From Pelobates cultripes (lineage: Eukaryota > Chordata > Amphibia > Anura > Pelobatidae): a DNA stretch of 64,000 bases. Positions 12,463 through 23,843 of the stretch are shown here, piece by piece. The notes below the pieces were generated by a model that saw only the letters and a list, made by a program, of their open reading frames with translations, had not been told where the DNA came from and searched no databases. Location of the stretch: the NCBI GenBank assembly GCA_933207985.1, contig OW240913.1, positions 266,437,201 to 266,501,200 of the forward strand. Reading direction: 5' to 3'. A program made the position numbers and the translations under genes. Within the stretch, counting starts at the first letter, position 1; every line of letters begins with the position of its first letter.

Positions 12463-13065
12463 AACCTGATGCTTCCTGAGTTTCATTTAAGTTTGCCAAT
12501 ATGCAGTATTTAGTCATGTGGTTTACATGCTAATCCTTGTTTCAATAAGAGCCAGAGAGCTGTTTCTGAGAGTGTTTATACGTTTCATGCTTCCAATCAG
12601 GAACTGTCAAAGCTCTATGATACACCATCTGCTTATTCCAGCCACTGTAAGGGATCACTGCTGGCAAGCTTTTACGCAGAGATGGACGTTTCCTATTTTA
12701 TCTCACACCTCTCAGCTTTTCAATCAAGGTTAACTCGCTGCTGCTTGATCATTATAATAGACAGTTCATCTTTCTGTGAAATTATTCAAAAATGTAATCA
12801 CAGCTATTTTCATTTACATGTTAGGCACACAGTATTAAAATAAAACACTTCTTGTGCTCCAATAAAGTACTTTAACCATGCTGTTTTGACTGCTGCTTGC
12901 TTTAAAAAATTTTTTTTACAAATATTTCTTAAAAATACACCTGTCTTTTAAAAAGGATTGGATAACAATTCTAGAATTATTTTATGCTTGATTTAAAATA
13001 AATGTATAAATCTGTCTATGCAAACAACCCAGGGTGCAGATTTGCATGTTGATTTGTTTAATCAT
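12463..13065. other. Unassigned AT-rich stretch
   Basis: No gene or repeat recognised. Confidence 0.5.
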
Positions 13066-13123
13066 TTTGTGTGACATGTCATGATTCCCTTTTATTCCAG
13101 AAGATTGGTCCTTAAGGGGTTAA
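13066..13123 (+). mobile_element. piggyBac-like MITE fragment (left end lost)
   Basis: Shares GTGACATGTCATGATTCCCT and the right end GTCCTTAAGGGGTTAA with the complete 80-base copy at 30483. The left CCCCTTAAGG end is absent. The final TTAA is directly followed by AGGGAAATTACATC, itself TTAA-element-like. Confidence 0.7.
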
Positions 13124-13844
13124 AGGGAAATTACATCTCTGAAAAGATGTTGCACATCTACAAGTGCCAGACAAACAATTTGGGTTCGTCTGTGACTGCC
13201 CTTAACCCTTTGCATTTAGAAGTTCCTGGCTCGATACAGCGCCTACCTTGAAACTGTCTAATTATTATATATTATAACATTTTTATAAACTTGTATGATT
13301 TTGTATGTTACATGCAGATAATAGTTTGTTGAGGATGTATGCCTGCAGTGTCTGTCTGTGTGTGCTGTTAGTATGTGCAGTGTGTATCTGTCGGTGCCAA
13401 AAATATATGTGTAACTATGCAGACACGCCAGCACAACGGGGCAGTGAATAATAGCTTTGCCTGTGGCTAGCAAAGAAGCTACACCGGCAGGGTGTGGGCT
13501 GGAACTGGCAGTACCCATATTTCAGTACTTTGCATATGCTCTCTTGAGTCACTGGTTCTGTTTTTACCATTATCTTCTTTACCTTATGCTATCTGTGTTG
13601 TCAGGTGTAGTCTCCAGACTTATACTGCACAAATATTGCCTTATCCTAGTTTCACATCTAGTATGGGTCTCTTTCAGCATTTTCCAAGTTTCCTGTTTTT
13701 ATTCTATTCTAGTCTACCTGTACTCTACTGGTGACTGCTTGCTTAGCTTTGACCATCGGTTTACTTGTGTACTACACATATCCTGTTTCCGTCCATCTGG
13801 TCTTAGCAGCGTCAAAAAAGGTCTAAACCAGCAGGAAGTGACTG
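13124..13844. other. Unassigned stretch, possibly old LTR-like DNA
   Basis: The segment 13530-13800 is pyrimidine-rich with many CTTGT/CTGACT words, which reminds me of the U5 region of frog LTR elements. No LTR ends or target duplication are visible. Open frames 13457-13879 and 13492-13734 follow from this composition and are not supported as genes. Confidence 0.3.
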
Positions 13845-14270
13845 TTAAAGGGACAATCCACTGCCCAAATACAAAATAAATAAAAATCACTGTTTAGTAA
13901 ATATATCCCGAATGAAAACTGGCATGTATTTAATCATGCATTTTTTCATTGGGGCTATATCTAAAAACAGTTTGCAAAAGATGCAGTTCTCGTATTTGCT
14001 GCCTTTGTCAGCCCTCCCCTTCTAACTCCCACCCAGACTTTCTGTGACCATACAATCACAGACTTCCCAGTGCAGCTCAATGAGGCAAGTTCTCTGGGTA
14101 ACTGATGCCTCTTGAGTTTAGCTCCACTAAGGTAACCAAACCAGGAAGTAATTGGAGCAGTTGACTGTTTGACAGCTGGGAGGAGGGGGTGAGGAGAACG
14201 ACACACACACTCTTCACATATAAAGCTTTTAAGCAACCTAAAGTCCTTACGTCGTCTGGAGTGTCCTTAA
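13845..14270 (+). mobile_element. TTAA element, family F, complete copy
   Basis: Starts TTAAAGGGACAATCCACTGCC and ends GGAGTGTCCTTAA. The body is collinear with 4455-4914, including CCCACCCAGACTTTCTGTGA, ACAGACTTCCCAGTGCAG and CTCTTGAGTTTAGCTCCACT. No coding; the antisense frames here are by-products. Confidence 0.75.
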
Positions 14271-14559
14271 ATGTAAAGACTCTCTGGTGTCTTCTCCTGG
14301 GGAAGGTCCAGTCAACCCCCCTGATCCAGTCCAGCTCTGTATCTAAGTTCATCTTGATATTACATAGTTCACCTTGTTGTTTCACTGACTTTGTTAACCT
14401 TGCTCCATTGAGTGTTCACTCTATTCCACACACATCTCCAGTTTCTTCATGTATTCCAGATCTTGTCAAGTTAATTTCCCAGTGTTCCAAATCTTGAATT
14501 CCAGGTTCCTTGTAAACTGTTCCATAACTCCCAAGTGTCCCTATTATCTCTCTCCCTCT
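14271..14559. other. Unassigned pyrimidine-rich stretch
   Basis: No feature recognised between the family F copy and the retroposon tail. Confidence 0.4.
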
Positions 14560-14715
14560 TTTCTATCCTAATGTATCTCTTGTCTAGGAGCTGCATGTTG
14601 TTGGTGTGTCTGGGTGTATACCAGTGCTTCACATCAAAAAAACTCACTGTGATGTGTCTCTAAACTACAATAAATGTGTTTAGAAATCAGTGGTGTAAAT
14701 AAGATACATTGTTTG
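14560..14715 (+). repeat. Dispersed retroposon-like repeat, copy 1
   Basis: The block TAGGAGCTGCATGTTGTTGG, TGTGTCT and CTACAATAAATGTGTTTAGAAATCAG recurs at 40100-40290 on the same strand and at 34075-34375 inverted. The copies share the downstream end (GTAAATAAG(A/T)TACATTGTT), as expected of a retroposon 3' tail. I cannot name the family. Confidence 0.6.
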
Positions 14716-16123
14716 TGTATCTCTTTTTCTTTTGCCATATTCAATTTGTTTCCTGAAACTTACATTTATGTAGAATAGTATTGCATTACCTGCTTTGATA
14801 CACATGGGTTCAATGATATTCCCCAAAATACCCAACATTGCTAATAGGAACAAGCATTATGCCAGTAAAATTCAAAGGTAATATTTTAACAAAATATACC
14901 ATAATTGTGATATAGAACATGCTGCATTTGCACCGGAGAGTCAAATATTATAAGTCAGCTGTTCTACTTGGAATCTAGAACAGATATACAGAGTAGAAAT
15001 CCCATAAGAGTTCTTTGGTCTGTCTTTGCACACCATCTGTCACACATATTTGGGTGGAAAGAAAAATACTTTGGTTTAAATAGGCTGGAAAACTGAAATG
15101 ATTGCGAATGTATTTTATCAAATGTAATATTTGATAAATAATGTAATGTGCTCAGGCGCAAATACATGTGTTTATGTATCATTCTGGACAAGGATGCAAA
15201 GTCTTTGGGGGAATATACCCTAAAGTAAAACTATTAGAATAGCGTATTCTTTGTTACTTTGCCTGGTTATATGAACTTGGAAAATTACAGAACTATATTC
15301 ATAATTCTCTGTTTTTTCCACATCTGTTTCGTATTTCTAAAGCGGTTTATTGATGTGACTTCCAGTAGGCGAATGCCATGCAGAGTGCAAAAGACATGTT
15401 AATAAGCAATGAGATTTTGCTTTGTAAGCCTTGTTTGGTACGGTACAAGCAATCCTTTTATCCTCAAGAAACAAACAGCTCATAGAAAAGAAAAATGTAC
15501 AAAGAAAAATGGAAAAGCAGTATTGTACACGCTGTACTTTACGGCAAACCATTTAGTTATCATATATACTAGATTTTTAATTTCTGTATAAATTGGCTTC
15601 GTCATCACTATGTTGATTATTGTTTCATCTGATCATAAGTGGTTGTTTTTTTTTTTAATGTTAAAAAACAACAACTCAAAAGATTGGGCATAGAGGACAT
15701 GAGTAACAGAAGAAAGGCCAAGGAAACATTTCCTGTTTCCTGCATGATTTAAAGACGAGTGATCACATGATTTAATTGTTTGGTGACATCACATGCTTAT
15801 TCCAGCTTTGCTTTCTTAGTAACTGTTGTCTCTGAGGTTTTGAAGATTTTGATGCAATTACAATATAGAAGTGGTGATAACAGCTAAACTTAGTTTTGTT
15901 TGCTTTGATAAAATCATGAAAGATTAAATGTCATACGTTGAGATATACATCTTTTATTTACTTGTCTCTATATTTAACAAATGTATTGTGTTAGGGCTGA
16001 AAAATAAAATTAATTCTGTAATCCACTGTTATATTTACCTCTGCCCTTGACTTAAGTGCCTCCATTTTGACTCTCTACCCATAATTGTTCTATGCTTTGT
16101 ATATTTATGTTATTGAACATGTA
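14716..16123. other. Unassigned AT-rich stretch
   Basis: No gene, exon-like block or repeat recognised. Small frames at 14964-15591 lack any support. Confidence 0.5.
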
Positions 16124-16422
16124 TATAGGCACTCATCACTTACTGACCGGGTTATGTTCTTACGACTAAGTCATAAAACAAATTGGTCGATAAGTGAGGA
16201 TGCGCTACCGAGCATGTGCACCAGTGCAGGTCTATGTTCAGGGAAATTTCTCTAAACATAGACAAGAGCACTAGAGCAAGGAATGCCTCTAATCTATGTT
16301 CAGGAAACATTCCCTGAACATAGACCAGCACTCTAACGTGGGGAATCCCCACGTTAGAGAACTGGTTGTTAGTCCGAGCTGCCGTTAAACAGGTAAGTCG
16401 TAAAATGAGGGCTACCTGTGTT
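16124..16422. mobile_element. Palindromic non-autonomous DNA element
   Basis: The left end ATAGGCACTCATCACTTAC and the reverse complement of the right end, ACAGGTAGCCCTCATTTTAC, are similar enough to be decayed terminal inverted repeats. The interior is folded: TCTATGTTCAGG...CCTGAACATAGA at about 16291-16323, and a perfect palindrome TCTAACGTGGGGA/TCCCCACGTTAGA at 16332-16357. I recall AGGTAGTCCTC...TTACGAC-type ends from other vertebrate DNA elements, but the superfamily is uncertain. Confidence 0.5.
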
Positions 16423-17739
16423 TTTAAAAACCGTTAAAAATGTGGGTACCTTATCAAGTTTTGAATAATTTTGCAAAGTTGTACGCCTGCGGAATGTGCC
16501 TGCTGATTCACTGGTTTCTATGGTGATTGACCCCCTTACCGAACTTCAGGCCGTATGTCAAAAAGCTTACTGTGTTTACACACAGAATAATCATATACAT
16601 GTTGTTTAGTACGGCCATAACCACAAATAAAAACTGTAATTTGCATTCATAGGACACAAATTGCTGATGACAAATGGCCTCATTAACTATCAAATTTATG
16701 TTGTTTGCATTTGTTTATTGTTTGTCTTTAGTTTTTGTTTTGCGTTTGGTATTTTTACTGCAGCTTGTGCGTGTTTCACTTCACGTATAATTATTCCACA
16801 AAAGTCTTGCTTTGAGTATTTATCATATATGGTTCCACAAACAAGCACGTACACACACCACATACCAAATGCTTTAAAATACCTTATTTTGTAAGAGAGA
16901 GCAAAACTGGGTCAACAAACATTGCTGATCTACTCAAGTTTTCATCAAAGCTGGTCTATTATAAATTATATAATGTTTATGGTCTCTAATTTGTCATATT
17001 ACCCATCACAATGTTAGTCATAGTAAAGCAAACTAGTAATGTTATAAACATACAATGACCATATTATTATATTTTTATTTATGTATTTAATGGTGTCTTG
17101 AAGACCATGTTTGAACATCATGTTTGAAGAGAATCTGTTACATAGTAAAAATGCCCCTGCTTACATTTCACGATGTGTAACTGTGGTCTAAAAAGTGTCT
17201 ATAAATGACATTATTTTCAAGAAACAAGAGTGACATAGAAGGGCAGGCTAGATTTGGACAGCTTTTTCCTCAGTCAGTCATTCTTGTTCTTACATTTCTG
17301 TGTACAGAGAAGCAGTGATTTCTTAAAGGGGATCTGTCAACTTCTCTGGACATTACACCATTGAATAAAACATTAAAAACCATCCATAACTTGCGTTATT
17401 TTAATTTTTTTTATGCAATGCTCTGTTTCCTTCTAAATTTATATTACGTTTCCTCATACAAAGTCTTTTAATTTGCTCACCTCTAAATCACATCAGTATT
17501 GGTAATGTTGGAGAAGAATGGTTTGACACAATCTAGCTGATAAAAAGCTAGCAAAACTTTTTGTAACAGTGGTAAACAGAGTGGTCTGCTCACACAGCAT
17601 AACATTGTATTGAAGACCGAAGAAGTTGCGTCACCTAAGACGAGGAAGATGAAGTTACAGTGGCTAAGATGTCTAATCTTGATTTCTACTGCAAAATGCA
17701 GTAAGATCGAACTGAATTAATAGTTCCATCTTCAAGTAA
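16423..17739. other. Unassigned stretch
   Basis: TTAAAGGGGATCTGTCAACT at 17323 could start a TTAA-type element, but no matching right end is visible. Nothing else recognised. Confidence 0.4.
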
Positions 17740-18255
17740 TGTACACTGAACAGCCTGATCACTGATGCACTATGGAAAGAAGGCAGGCTGGCGAAGGCAA
17801 TGTTTTGCTCTGGGCAATGCTCTTCTGGGAAACCTTGGGTCCTGGCATTTTGACAAATACCACATACCTAGAGATTGTTGCAGACAATGATATTCCCTCA
17901 TGGCTGTGGCGTCATTCAGCAGGATAATGCACCATGCTCTACTGCAAAAATTGTTTAGGAATGGTTTGAGAAACAGGACAAAGAGTTCAAGATGTTGCCT
18001 TGGCCTCCAAACTCCTTAGATCATAATCTGATTGAGCATCTGGTGGATGTGCTGGAACAACAAATCCAATCCATGGAGGCCCAACTTGCAATTTGCAGGA
18101 CCAAAATGATCTGCTGCTAATATCCTGGTGCCAGATATCACAGGAGACATTCAGAGGTCTTGTGGACTCCATGCCTCAACGCATCAGAGCTTTTTTGGCA
18201 GCTTCGGGGGGACCTACATGATATTCTGGTGGTTATAATGTTGTTGCTGATCAGT
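17740..18255 (+). pseudogene. Decayed Tc1-like transposase (C-terminal half)
   Basis: The translation shows the Tc1/mariner catalytic core. QQDNAPC at 17917 holds the second Asp of the DDE triad, and PWPPNSLDHNLIEH at 17998-18039 holds the final Glu in IEH. Further on, SWCQIS, FRGLVDSMPQR and AASGGPT follow the usual order to the C-terminus. The gene is dead: a TAG at 17956-17958 replaces a codon after KIV, and the frame shifts near 18105. The end GTTGTTGCTGATCAGTGTAT resembles the terminal repeat of this group. A related ACACTGA(A/T)CAGCC near 17745 suggests an internally deleted copy. The N-terminal DNA-binding half is absent. Confidence 0.85.
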
Positions 18256-18399
18256 GTATGTAAATAGATTCTTGGTAAATATTAAGCATCTTCATACATA
18301 TTTAGATTTATTTAAAAAACTCAGTACCTAAGCATTATTGTTCAACATATACATTTCATAATGGCCACAGTTTTGCTATTTTCAAATGGATTTTTCCAT

Positions 18400-18600
18400 T
18401 GGTATAGTGTGCCAAGACAAAAAGCATGCATCATCTCAAGTTAGTTCCAGGAATTTCATGTTTGCTCCAGTGGTCTGCTCAGTCCCCAAATATCAATCCA
18501 ATGAAGCGCATTTGGGATGAGCCCGAACATCTCAAAACTGGTTGAATCAGTGCCACAAAGGACGCAGTGTTTTCTGCTAGGAAGGCTAAATTTTATTGTG
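18400..18600 (+). pseudogene. Second Tc1-like transposase fragment
   Basis: The frame from 18471 reads WSAQSPNINPMKRIWDE, the region around the last catalytic acidic residue of Tc1 transposases (usually WPxQSPDLNPIExLWDE). Here the catalytic Glu position reads Lys. After a frame change, LVESVPQR (about 18540) matches the conserved LVxSMPxR block. It differs from the copy just upstream, so it comes from another Tc1 subfamily rather than a duplication. Confidence 0.7.
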
Positions 18601-20576
18601 TGTATCATTTTCATCATCATGGAGGGATTTTTCCTTTACATTCCCAATACATTTCTTTATGAAAAGCTGAGATTGCAAAGTGCCATATATATTATATTGT
18701 GACATTTATTTCCAGATTAATTTTAAATAGGTTCAGCAATTTCTCTACAAATCACTTGGATTTAGTAGTTGCAGTGTCGTTGCAGATTCCCTCGGACAAT
18801 TGCTTTGCGTAAGTAGACATGCGTAAAAGAAGATATGAACTATAACGAATAAAGCATTCTACTGAGTATTAATGGTTTTTTTACTGAGCTCCTTTGTCCT
18901 TTATCTGTGTATCTTTTAAATGATAAGAATCGCTTTAAGACAGAATATTGAGTATTTCAATATTTTATACCTGCAGTTCCTGTTTCTTTCTCACAGCCCA
19001 TTATAAGAATTCTGTTTTCCTTCTTCACAGAAAGAGTATTTCTGCCTTAGGCTGTTTCATACAAGTGCAAGGTGCTGTGTTCATTTGTGTTACACCTGCA
19101 AAGAATGCAGATCATCGAGTGTAGCAACATTTTCTGACTCTGCATCCACTATAGGCAAATTAACTGATTTGTTCATGGGTCCAACAACACCTCTGATTGT
19201 TTTCTGACATGGTTCCCAAATGATTGACGTGGCTCAGCTTTCCAGAGACATAATAATATGCCTGTGTGCATAGCGATTCGGTTTTCAATACAGACAGAAT
19301 CAAGAGAACAAGCCTATTGAAAGCACATGTGAGGAGAGAGCTGGTATCAGGCTGAGACAGAGTAGTGTGGACATTGCTTTATGCAGGGGGGTTTGCAGAA
19401 TCCAGATCCAATGTACAGGCCTTCATTTAATGGGGAATGAATCCATTATTGACAGGGCTGTAGCTATGCACTAACATGACATCTGTCTTAAAGAGAAACA
19501 CACTGTGAAATTGCAAGACGTGCTCTCTCGTGCTGCCCTTGTTGTATGTATGTATCGTTGTATGTGATCGTTGATCGGAATGTTTCCCCCATTCTTTACC
19601 ACTTTGAGCTCTCCATGAATAAAAATTATGCAAATCCCCTTATATCACAAGTACTGTGTCATGTAATCTATCTTGAAGAGCGTAAATGCTGGTTGAAAAT
19701 CCATTTTTTTCAGGGTGGCCTGCTACATTCTTCTGATAAGATATTTTTGGCAATCACAATCACAGCATCTCTGTCTGTCCATCATCTATCTGTAAATTGC
19801 CACAAACAAAGCCCAAATTACAGTATTCTCACCCAACAGCAAAGTGATGATCAACAACTAACATCCAGCTGCTGGGGTTTTGGCCATTTGTTATCCTTAC
19901 CAATTTAAACTATTTTTTTCATAATGAAAATCTAAATTGCTTTAAAGAATGTTTCTATTCTTACTGCTGATGAAGAAAATACAAATGAATTAGATACATG
20001 TGTCCTAATTGCACTCTCCATACATATATTACCCTTATTAAGTAAGGGATATTGAGGTGTCTTGAGACTTCATTAATTTGGTGTTGAACAGCATTTGCAG
20101 ATATCCTCATAGATTCATCTATAATATACTGAAACATTAAAACTTCAGAAAGCGCCATTAAGTATTTTGTTATTGGTGTCATGGTTTACAACTGAGGTAT
20201 AGTGTTGCATTTATTAGTGTGATAATTGTGCAAAACATCCTGTGTGATTTATACAACATGCTGACGATTTATATATGTAAAATGCTGACAAAAAGACTGA
20301 TAAATCTGTTTCATCACATGCTTTCAAATTGCACAGGACATAATCCCAAATGACTACTTCTACATAGACACCATGTAGCTCAGCCATGTTACTGGCCTTA
20401 AGTCTTCAAGTGAATTTGGCTTACCAAAAAGCATAACTTGTCAGACTGCATGGTTAGATTATCCACAGATAACCTTTGCAGCCAATAGACACTTAGATCC
20501 CTCCCACCACTATACTATCATATTTTCAATCATTATTAGTTAGTTTTTTGTAGTATACAAATACATTGGAACACAT
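18601..20576. other. Unassigned, single-copy-looking stretch
   Basis: No repeat family from elsewhere in the window occurs here. Frames at 18517-18702, 19427-19908 and 19961-20182 are unsupported. This is one of the longest repeat-poor stretches in the window. Confidence 0.45.
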
Positions 20577-21710
20577 TTAAAGGAACACTATGGGCACCGT
20601 AATAACTTAATCGGTTTAGGAAGTTGTTAAGGGAGCAAGTAGGGAGTCAGACTGAATTTTATTCATTTAATCCCTTAAAGGCACCCAGACCACTTAAAGG
20701 ACCACTATAGTGCCAGGAAAATATCCTCGTTTTCCTGGCACTATAGTGCCCTGAGGGTGCCCCCACCCTCAGGGACCCCCTCCCGCCCGGCTCTGGAAAG
20801 GGGAAAGGGGTTTAAACTTACCTTTTTCCAGCGCTGGGCGGAGAGCTCTCCTCCTTCTTTCCTCCTCTGATCCGCCCCGTCGGCTGAATGCGCACGCGCG
20901 GCAAGAGCTGCGCGCGCATTCAGCCGGTCGCATAGGAAAGCATTTACAATGCTTTCCTATGGACGCTGGCGTGCTCTCACTGTGAAAATCACAGTTAGAA
21001 GCACGCAAGCACCTCTAGTGGCTGTCAATGAGACAGCCACTAGAGGATTAGGGGGAAGGCTTAACCCATTCAAAAACATAGCAGTTTCTCTGAAACTGCT
21101 ATGTTTATTAAAAAATGGGTTAGCCCTAGCTGGACCTGGCACCCAGACCACTTCATTAAGCTGAAGTGGTCTGGGTGCCTAGAGTGGTCTTTTAATCTCA
21201 ACAAAATCGTCTGCGTGCAGTGACCCTTTAATTTTATCCCTGCAATATAAAACATTGTCGAATAGTAGATACGGAATTTTGCGGGATTAATTCCTCTAGT
21301 GGCTGTCTTCTTTACAGCCACTAGATGCGCTTTCCCTGTCAGAACCAACTCAGATCGGGTTCTCAGTCTGACGCTGTTCCTATAAAGCATTTAATTGGCG
21401 CAGCATGGCGATTTACTGTGCATGCACACTAACTTTCCAATACTTCCCTGTGGGAAGGTTGATGATCTCAGTCAAGGAGGCAGAACTTGCAGCACAGAGA
21501 CCTGAGTGGTGTGGGCTTTGAGGTGAGTAAATCCGTTTTTTTTATTGCAAATGTGGAAGAGAATACAAAGTGAATTTAAAACAGGTCAAAACAGCAAACT
21601 GGAAAAACTCTCTAAGCCAGTTATGTTTTCAGTTTGGCTACTCTAGCCTTAAATTTGAAATTCACTTGCAATTCTCATGTTAGTGAATAACTTTGTATAG
21701 TGTTCCTTAA
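20577..21710 (+). mobile_element. TTAA element, family C, split by a family A copy
   Basis: The left part (20577-20693) begins TTAAAGGAACACTATGGGCACC. The body resumes after 21195 and carries the family C blocks CTCTAGTGGCTGTC, GACGCTGTTCC and GAGGTGAGTAAATCC. It ends GTATAGTGTTCCTTAA at 21710. The family A element at 20694-21195 lies between, with TTAA on both sides, so it landed later. The closing TTAA also serves as the first four bases of the next element. Confidence 0.7.
20694..21195 (+). mobile_element. TTAA element, family A, copy 2 (nested in C)
   Basis: Ends are TTAAAGGACCACTATAGTGCC and GAGTGGTCTTTTAA. The hairpin train is nearly intact: CACTATAGTGCCAGGAAAA-type stem, CCCTGAGGGTG stem, GCTGAATGCGC stem, CATAGGAAAGCATT stem, CCTCTAGTGGCTGTC stem, AACATAGCAGTTTC stem (about 21076-21108) and GCACCCAGACCAC stem. 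A donor-like GGTAAGT lies on the minus strand at about 20817-20823. Confidence 0.85.
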
Positions 21711-22310
21711 AGGGACACTATAGTTACCAGAACAACTACAGCTTATTGAATTTGTTCTGGAGAGTAGAATCATTACCTTCAGGCTTTTTGCTGTAGACAC
21801 TGTCTTTTCAGAGAAAATGCAGTGTTTACATTACAGCCTAGTGATATCTTCACTGGCCACTCCTCAGATAGCTGTTAGAGATCCTTCCTGGGTCATGGCT
21901 TCCTAAAATGCATCCAAACATTCAGTATCTCCTCCCTCTGCATGCAGACACTGAACCTTCCTCATAGAGATTCATTGATTCAATTCAACTCTATGGGGAC
22001 ATGCTGATTGACCGGGCTGTGTTTGAATCATGCTGGCTCTGCCCCTGATCTGCCTCCTTGTCAGTCTCAGACAATCCTATGGGGAAGAACTGTGATTGGC
22101 TCATTCTACCACTTCTGATGATGTCAGCACACTGCTTGTTTTTTTTTTTTTAGGCAAACAGCATTCAGAGTTACAGCTTCTGGCTTGAATACAGTAAGAT
22201 TTTGCTATATTTACTGAGGCATGAGGGGTCCAGGGGCGCTATATGGTGGTTTTAACCCTATAGGGTCAGGAATACATGTTTGTGTTTCTGACCCTATAGT
22301 GATCCTTCAA
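21707..22310 (+). mobile_element. TTAA element, family D, copy 1
   Basis: Starts TTAAAGGGACACTATAGTTACC at the TTAA shared with the preceding element. Ends with the hairpin ACCCTATAGGGTCAGGAA...TTTCTGACCCTATAGTG and a decayed TTCAA. Contains an oligo-T run (22139-22151) and GTAAGATTTTG near 22194. Collinear with 42593-43115. Confidence 0.75.
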
Positions 22311-22404
22311 AAGACATATTGAATTATTTTCCACCTTGTCATTCTGGCCAATTCCGATGCTTATTCCAACAAGGAAAATCAATTGTATTTATTTTTTGTA
22401 GCTC

Positions 22405-22447
22405 TGTGTAATGCTCCTGCCCCGATTTAAGGCAGGAGCATTACACA
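22405..22447. repeat. Stand-alone perfect 17-bp hairpin
   Basis: TGTGTAATGCTCCTGCC (22405-22421) and its exact reverse complement (22431-22447) flank a 9-base loop CCGATTTAA. It is not part of any TTAA family seen here. It may be a very small MITE or a transcribed stem-loop. Confidence 0.8.
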
Positions 22448-23281
22448 TTGGGTGCCATATTGTTATATCACAGTCTGCCATAAGCTCTTAAATCGTTTAA
22501 ATAACCCCTTTGTTCTGAATAGTAAACATCATTTAGAACTCCAGCAAGCATATTGACAATATATTCCTGACAGTCTGTTATGTCTAGGAATCATAAAAAT
22601 ATTTTATGTTTGTTTATAATTCTTTGTCAAAAACTGTCATTTTATGTAATTGTATTTTTTTTTTGTCTTCTTCTATAAATATAATCTAGAGAGTTAAAGT
22701 TAAAAACAAAACAAAACTAATGGTATTGGGAGGGCTTCCCTCAGTGTTAGGGGGAGGGAGGGGACACAAAAGGTTGTCCCTTGCAGGCTGTACTGCAAGG
22801 GATAAGTTATTACGTCTGTTCGCAGACAGATGTCAATTGCGCACAGAATTAACATTAGAACAGAGTTCTGGGCTGCCTAAGTAACGTGTGGTTGGGCTGC
22901 AACTTGTCCCAAGCAAACAATAAAAAAATTCTTTGGGTGTGCAATGTATTAAGCGAAGAGAAGAAGAGAAGGACACAGGACTGAAAATTATCAAACATTA
23001 CATTTTCCCTTTTTGCTTAGGAGAATCATTTCAAAGAATTTTTCCACTTCGGTATTTGTCAGTCAAAAGGGAGGCTAATGAATGCGCATGATCTACCTCA
23101 TCCATTTTATTTTTTTTGGATTTCTCTACAGGTTTTTTTTTTATATAATTGACTTCCAGCACTGTGCAGTGAAGAGGAAAAGTTTTTTTTAAATTCCTTC
23201 CGATAGTAATTCTGCAACAGTTGGGAAGGTCTATCTTTTATTCACCACTGTTGTATGTTACGGAGTTGCACTGTTTAAACA
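22448..23281. other. Unassigned, single-copy-looking stretch
   Basis: Moderate GC with words such as CTTGCAG...CTGCAAG (22780-22800). No gene or repeat family was recognised. Confidence 0.4.
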
Positions 23282-23843
23282 TTAAAGGAACAATCTAAGC
23301 ACTATACCACACTTCTCCACAGAGCTTCCATCAGCTCTCCCACTGTAGGCACCCAGACCACTTCAGCTCATTGAAGTTGTCTGGGTGCAAACTCCCATCA
23401 CCCTTAAACCTGAGCATGAAATTATTGCAGTTTTTATAAACTGCAATAATTACCTGCTTGGGCTAACTCCTCCTCTAGTGGCTGTTTACCAGACAGCCAC
23501 TAAAGGGACTTCTGGGTGGATAGGCAACTTTTGATCACCTAAATGACGCTGGACGTCCTCGCACTATGAGGACTTCCAGCGTCACCAGAATCCCATGGGG
23601 AAATCCTAATGCGAGCACGGCCATTGCCGCGCATGCGCATTAGGTCTCCCCCGCCTGCTGACGTTGGCAGGGGAGTAGCGTGGGCGTAGCCGAGCCAGCT
23701 CCAAGGGACATTGGAGCTGGACCCTGGTAAGTGACAGAAGGGGTTATTAACTCCTTCTGCACCATGGGAGGGGCCTTGGCAGAGGGGTAAGCTATAGTGC
23801 CAGGAAAACCAGTTTGTTTTCCAGACACTATAGTTTCCCGTTA
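23282..23843 (-). mobile_element. TTAA element, family A, copy 3 (inverted)
   Basis: Runs opposite to most copies. The GCACCCAGACCAC stem is at the left (23348-23388). The CTATAGTGCCAGGAAAAC hairpin is at the right, near 23790-23835. The AACATAGCAGTTTC stem is replaced by ATTATTGCAGTTT/AAACTGCAATAAT (23421-23450). Another inner stem reads GTCCTC...GAGGAC. A donor-like CTGGTAAGTGAC lies at 23724-23735. The left end reads TTAAAGGAACAATC; the right TTAA has decayed. Confidence 0.8.

Noticed and set aside
13457..13879. 140-codon plus-strand frame with hydrophobic content
   Set aside because: Composition follows the pyrimidine-rich DNA. An overlapping frame is also open and no known membrane protein is recognisable.
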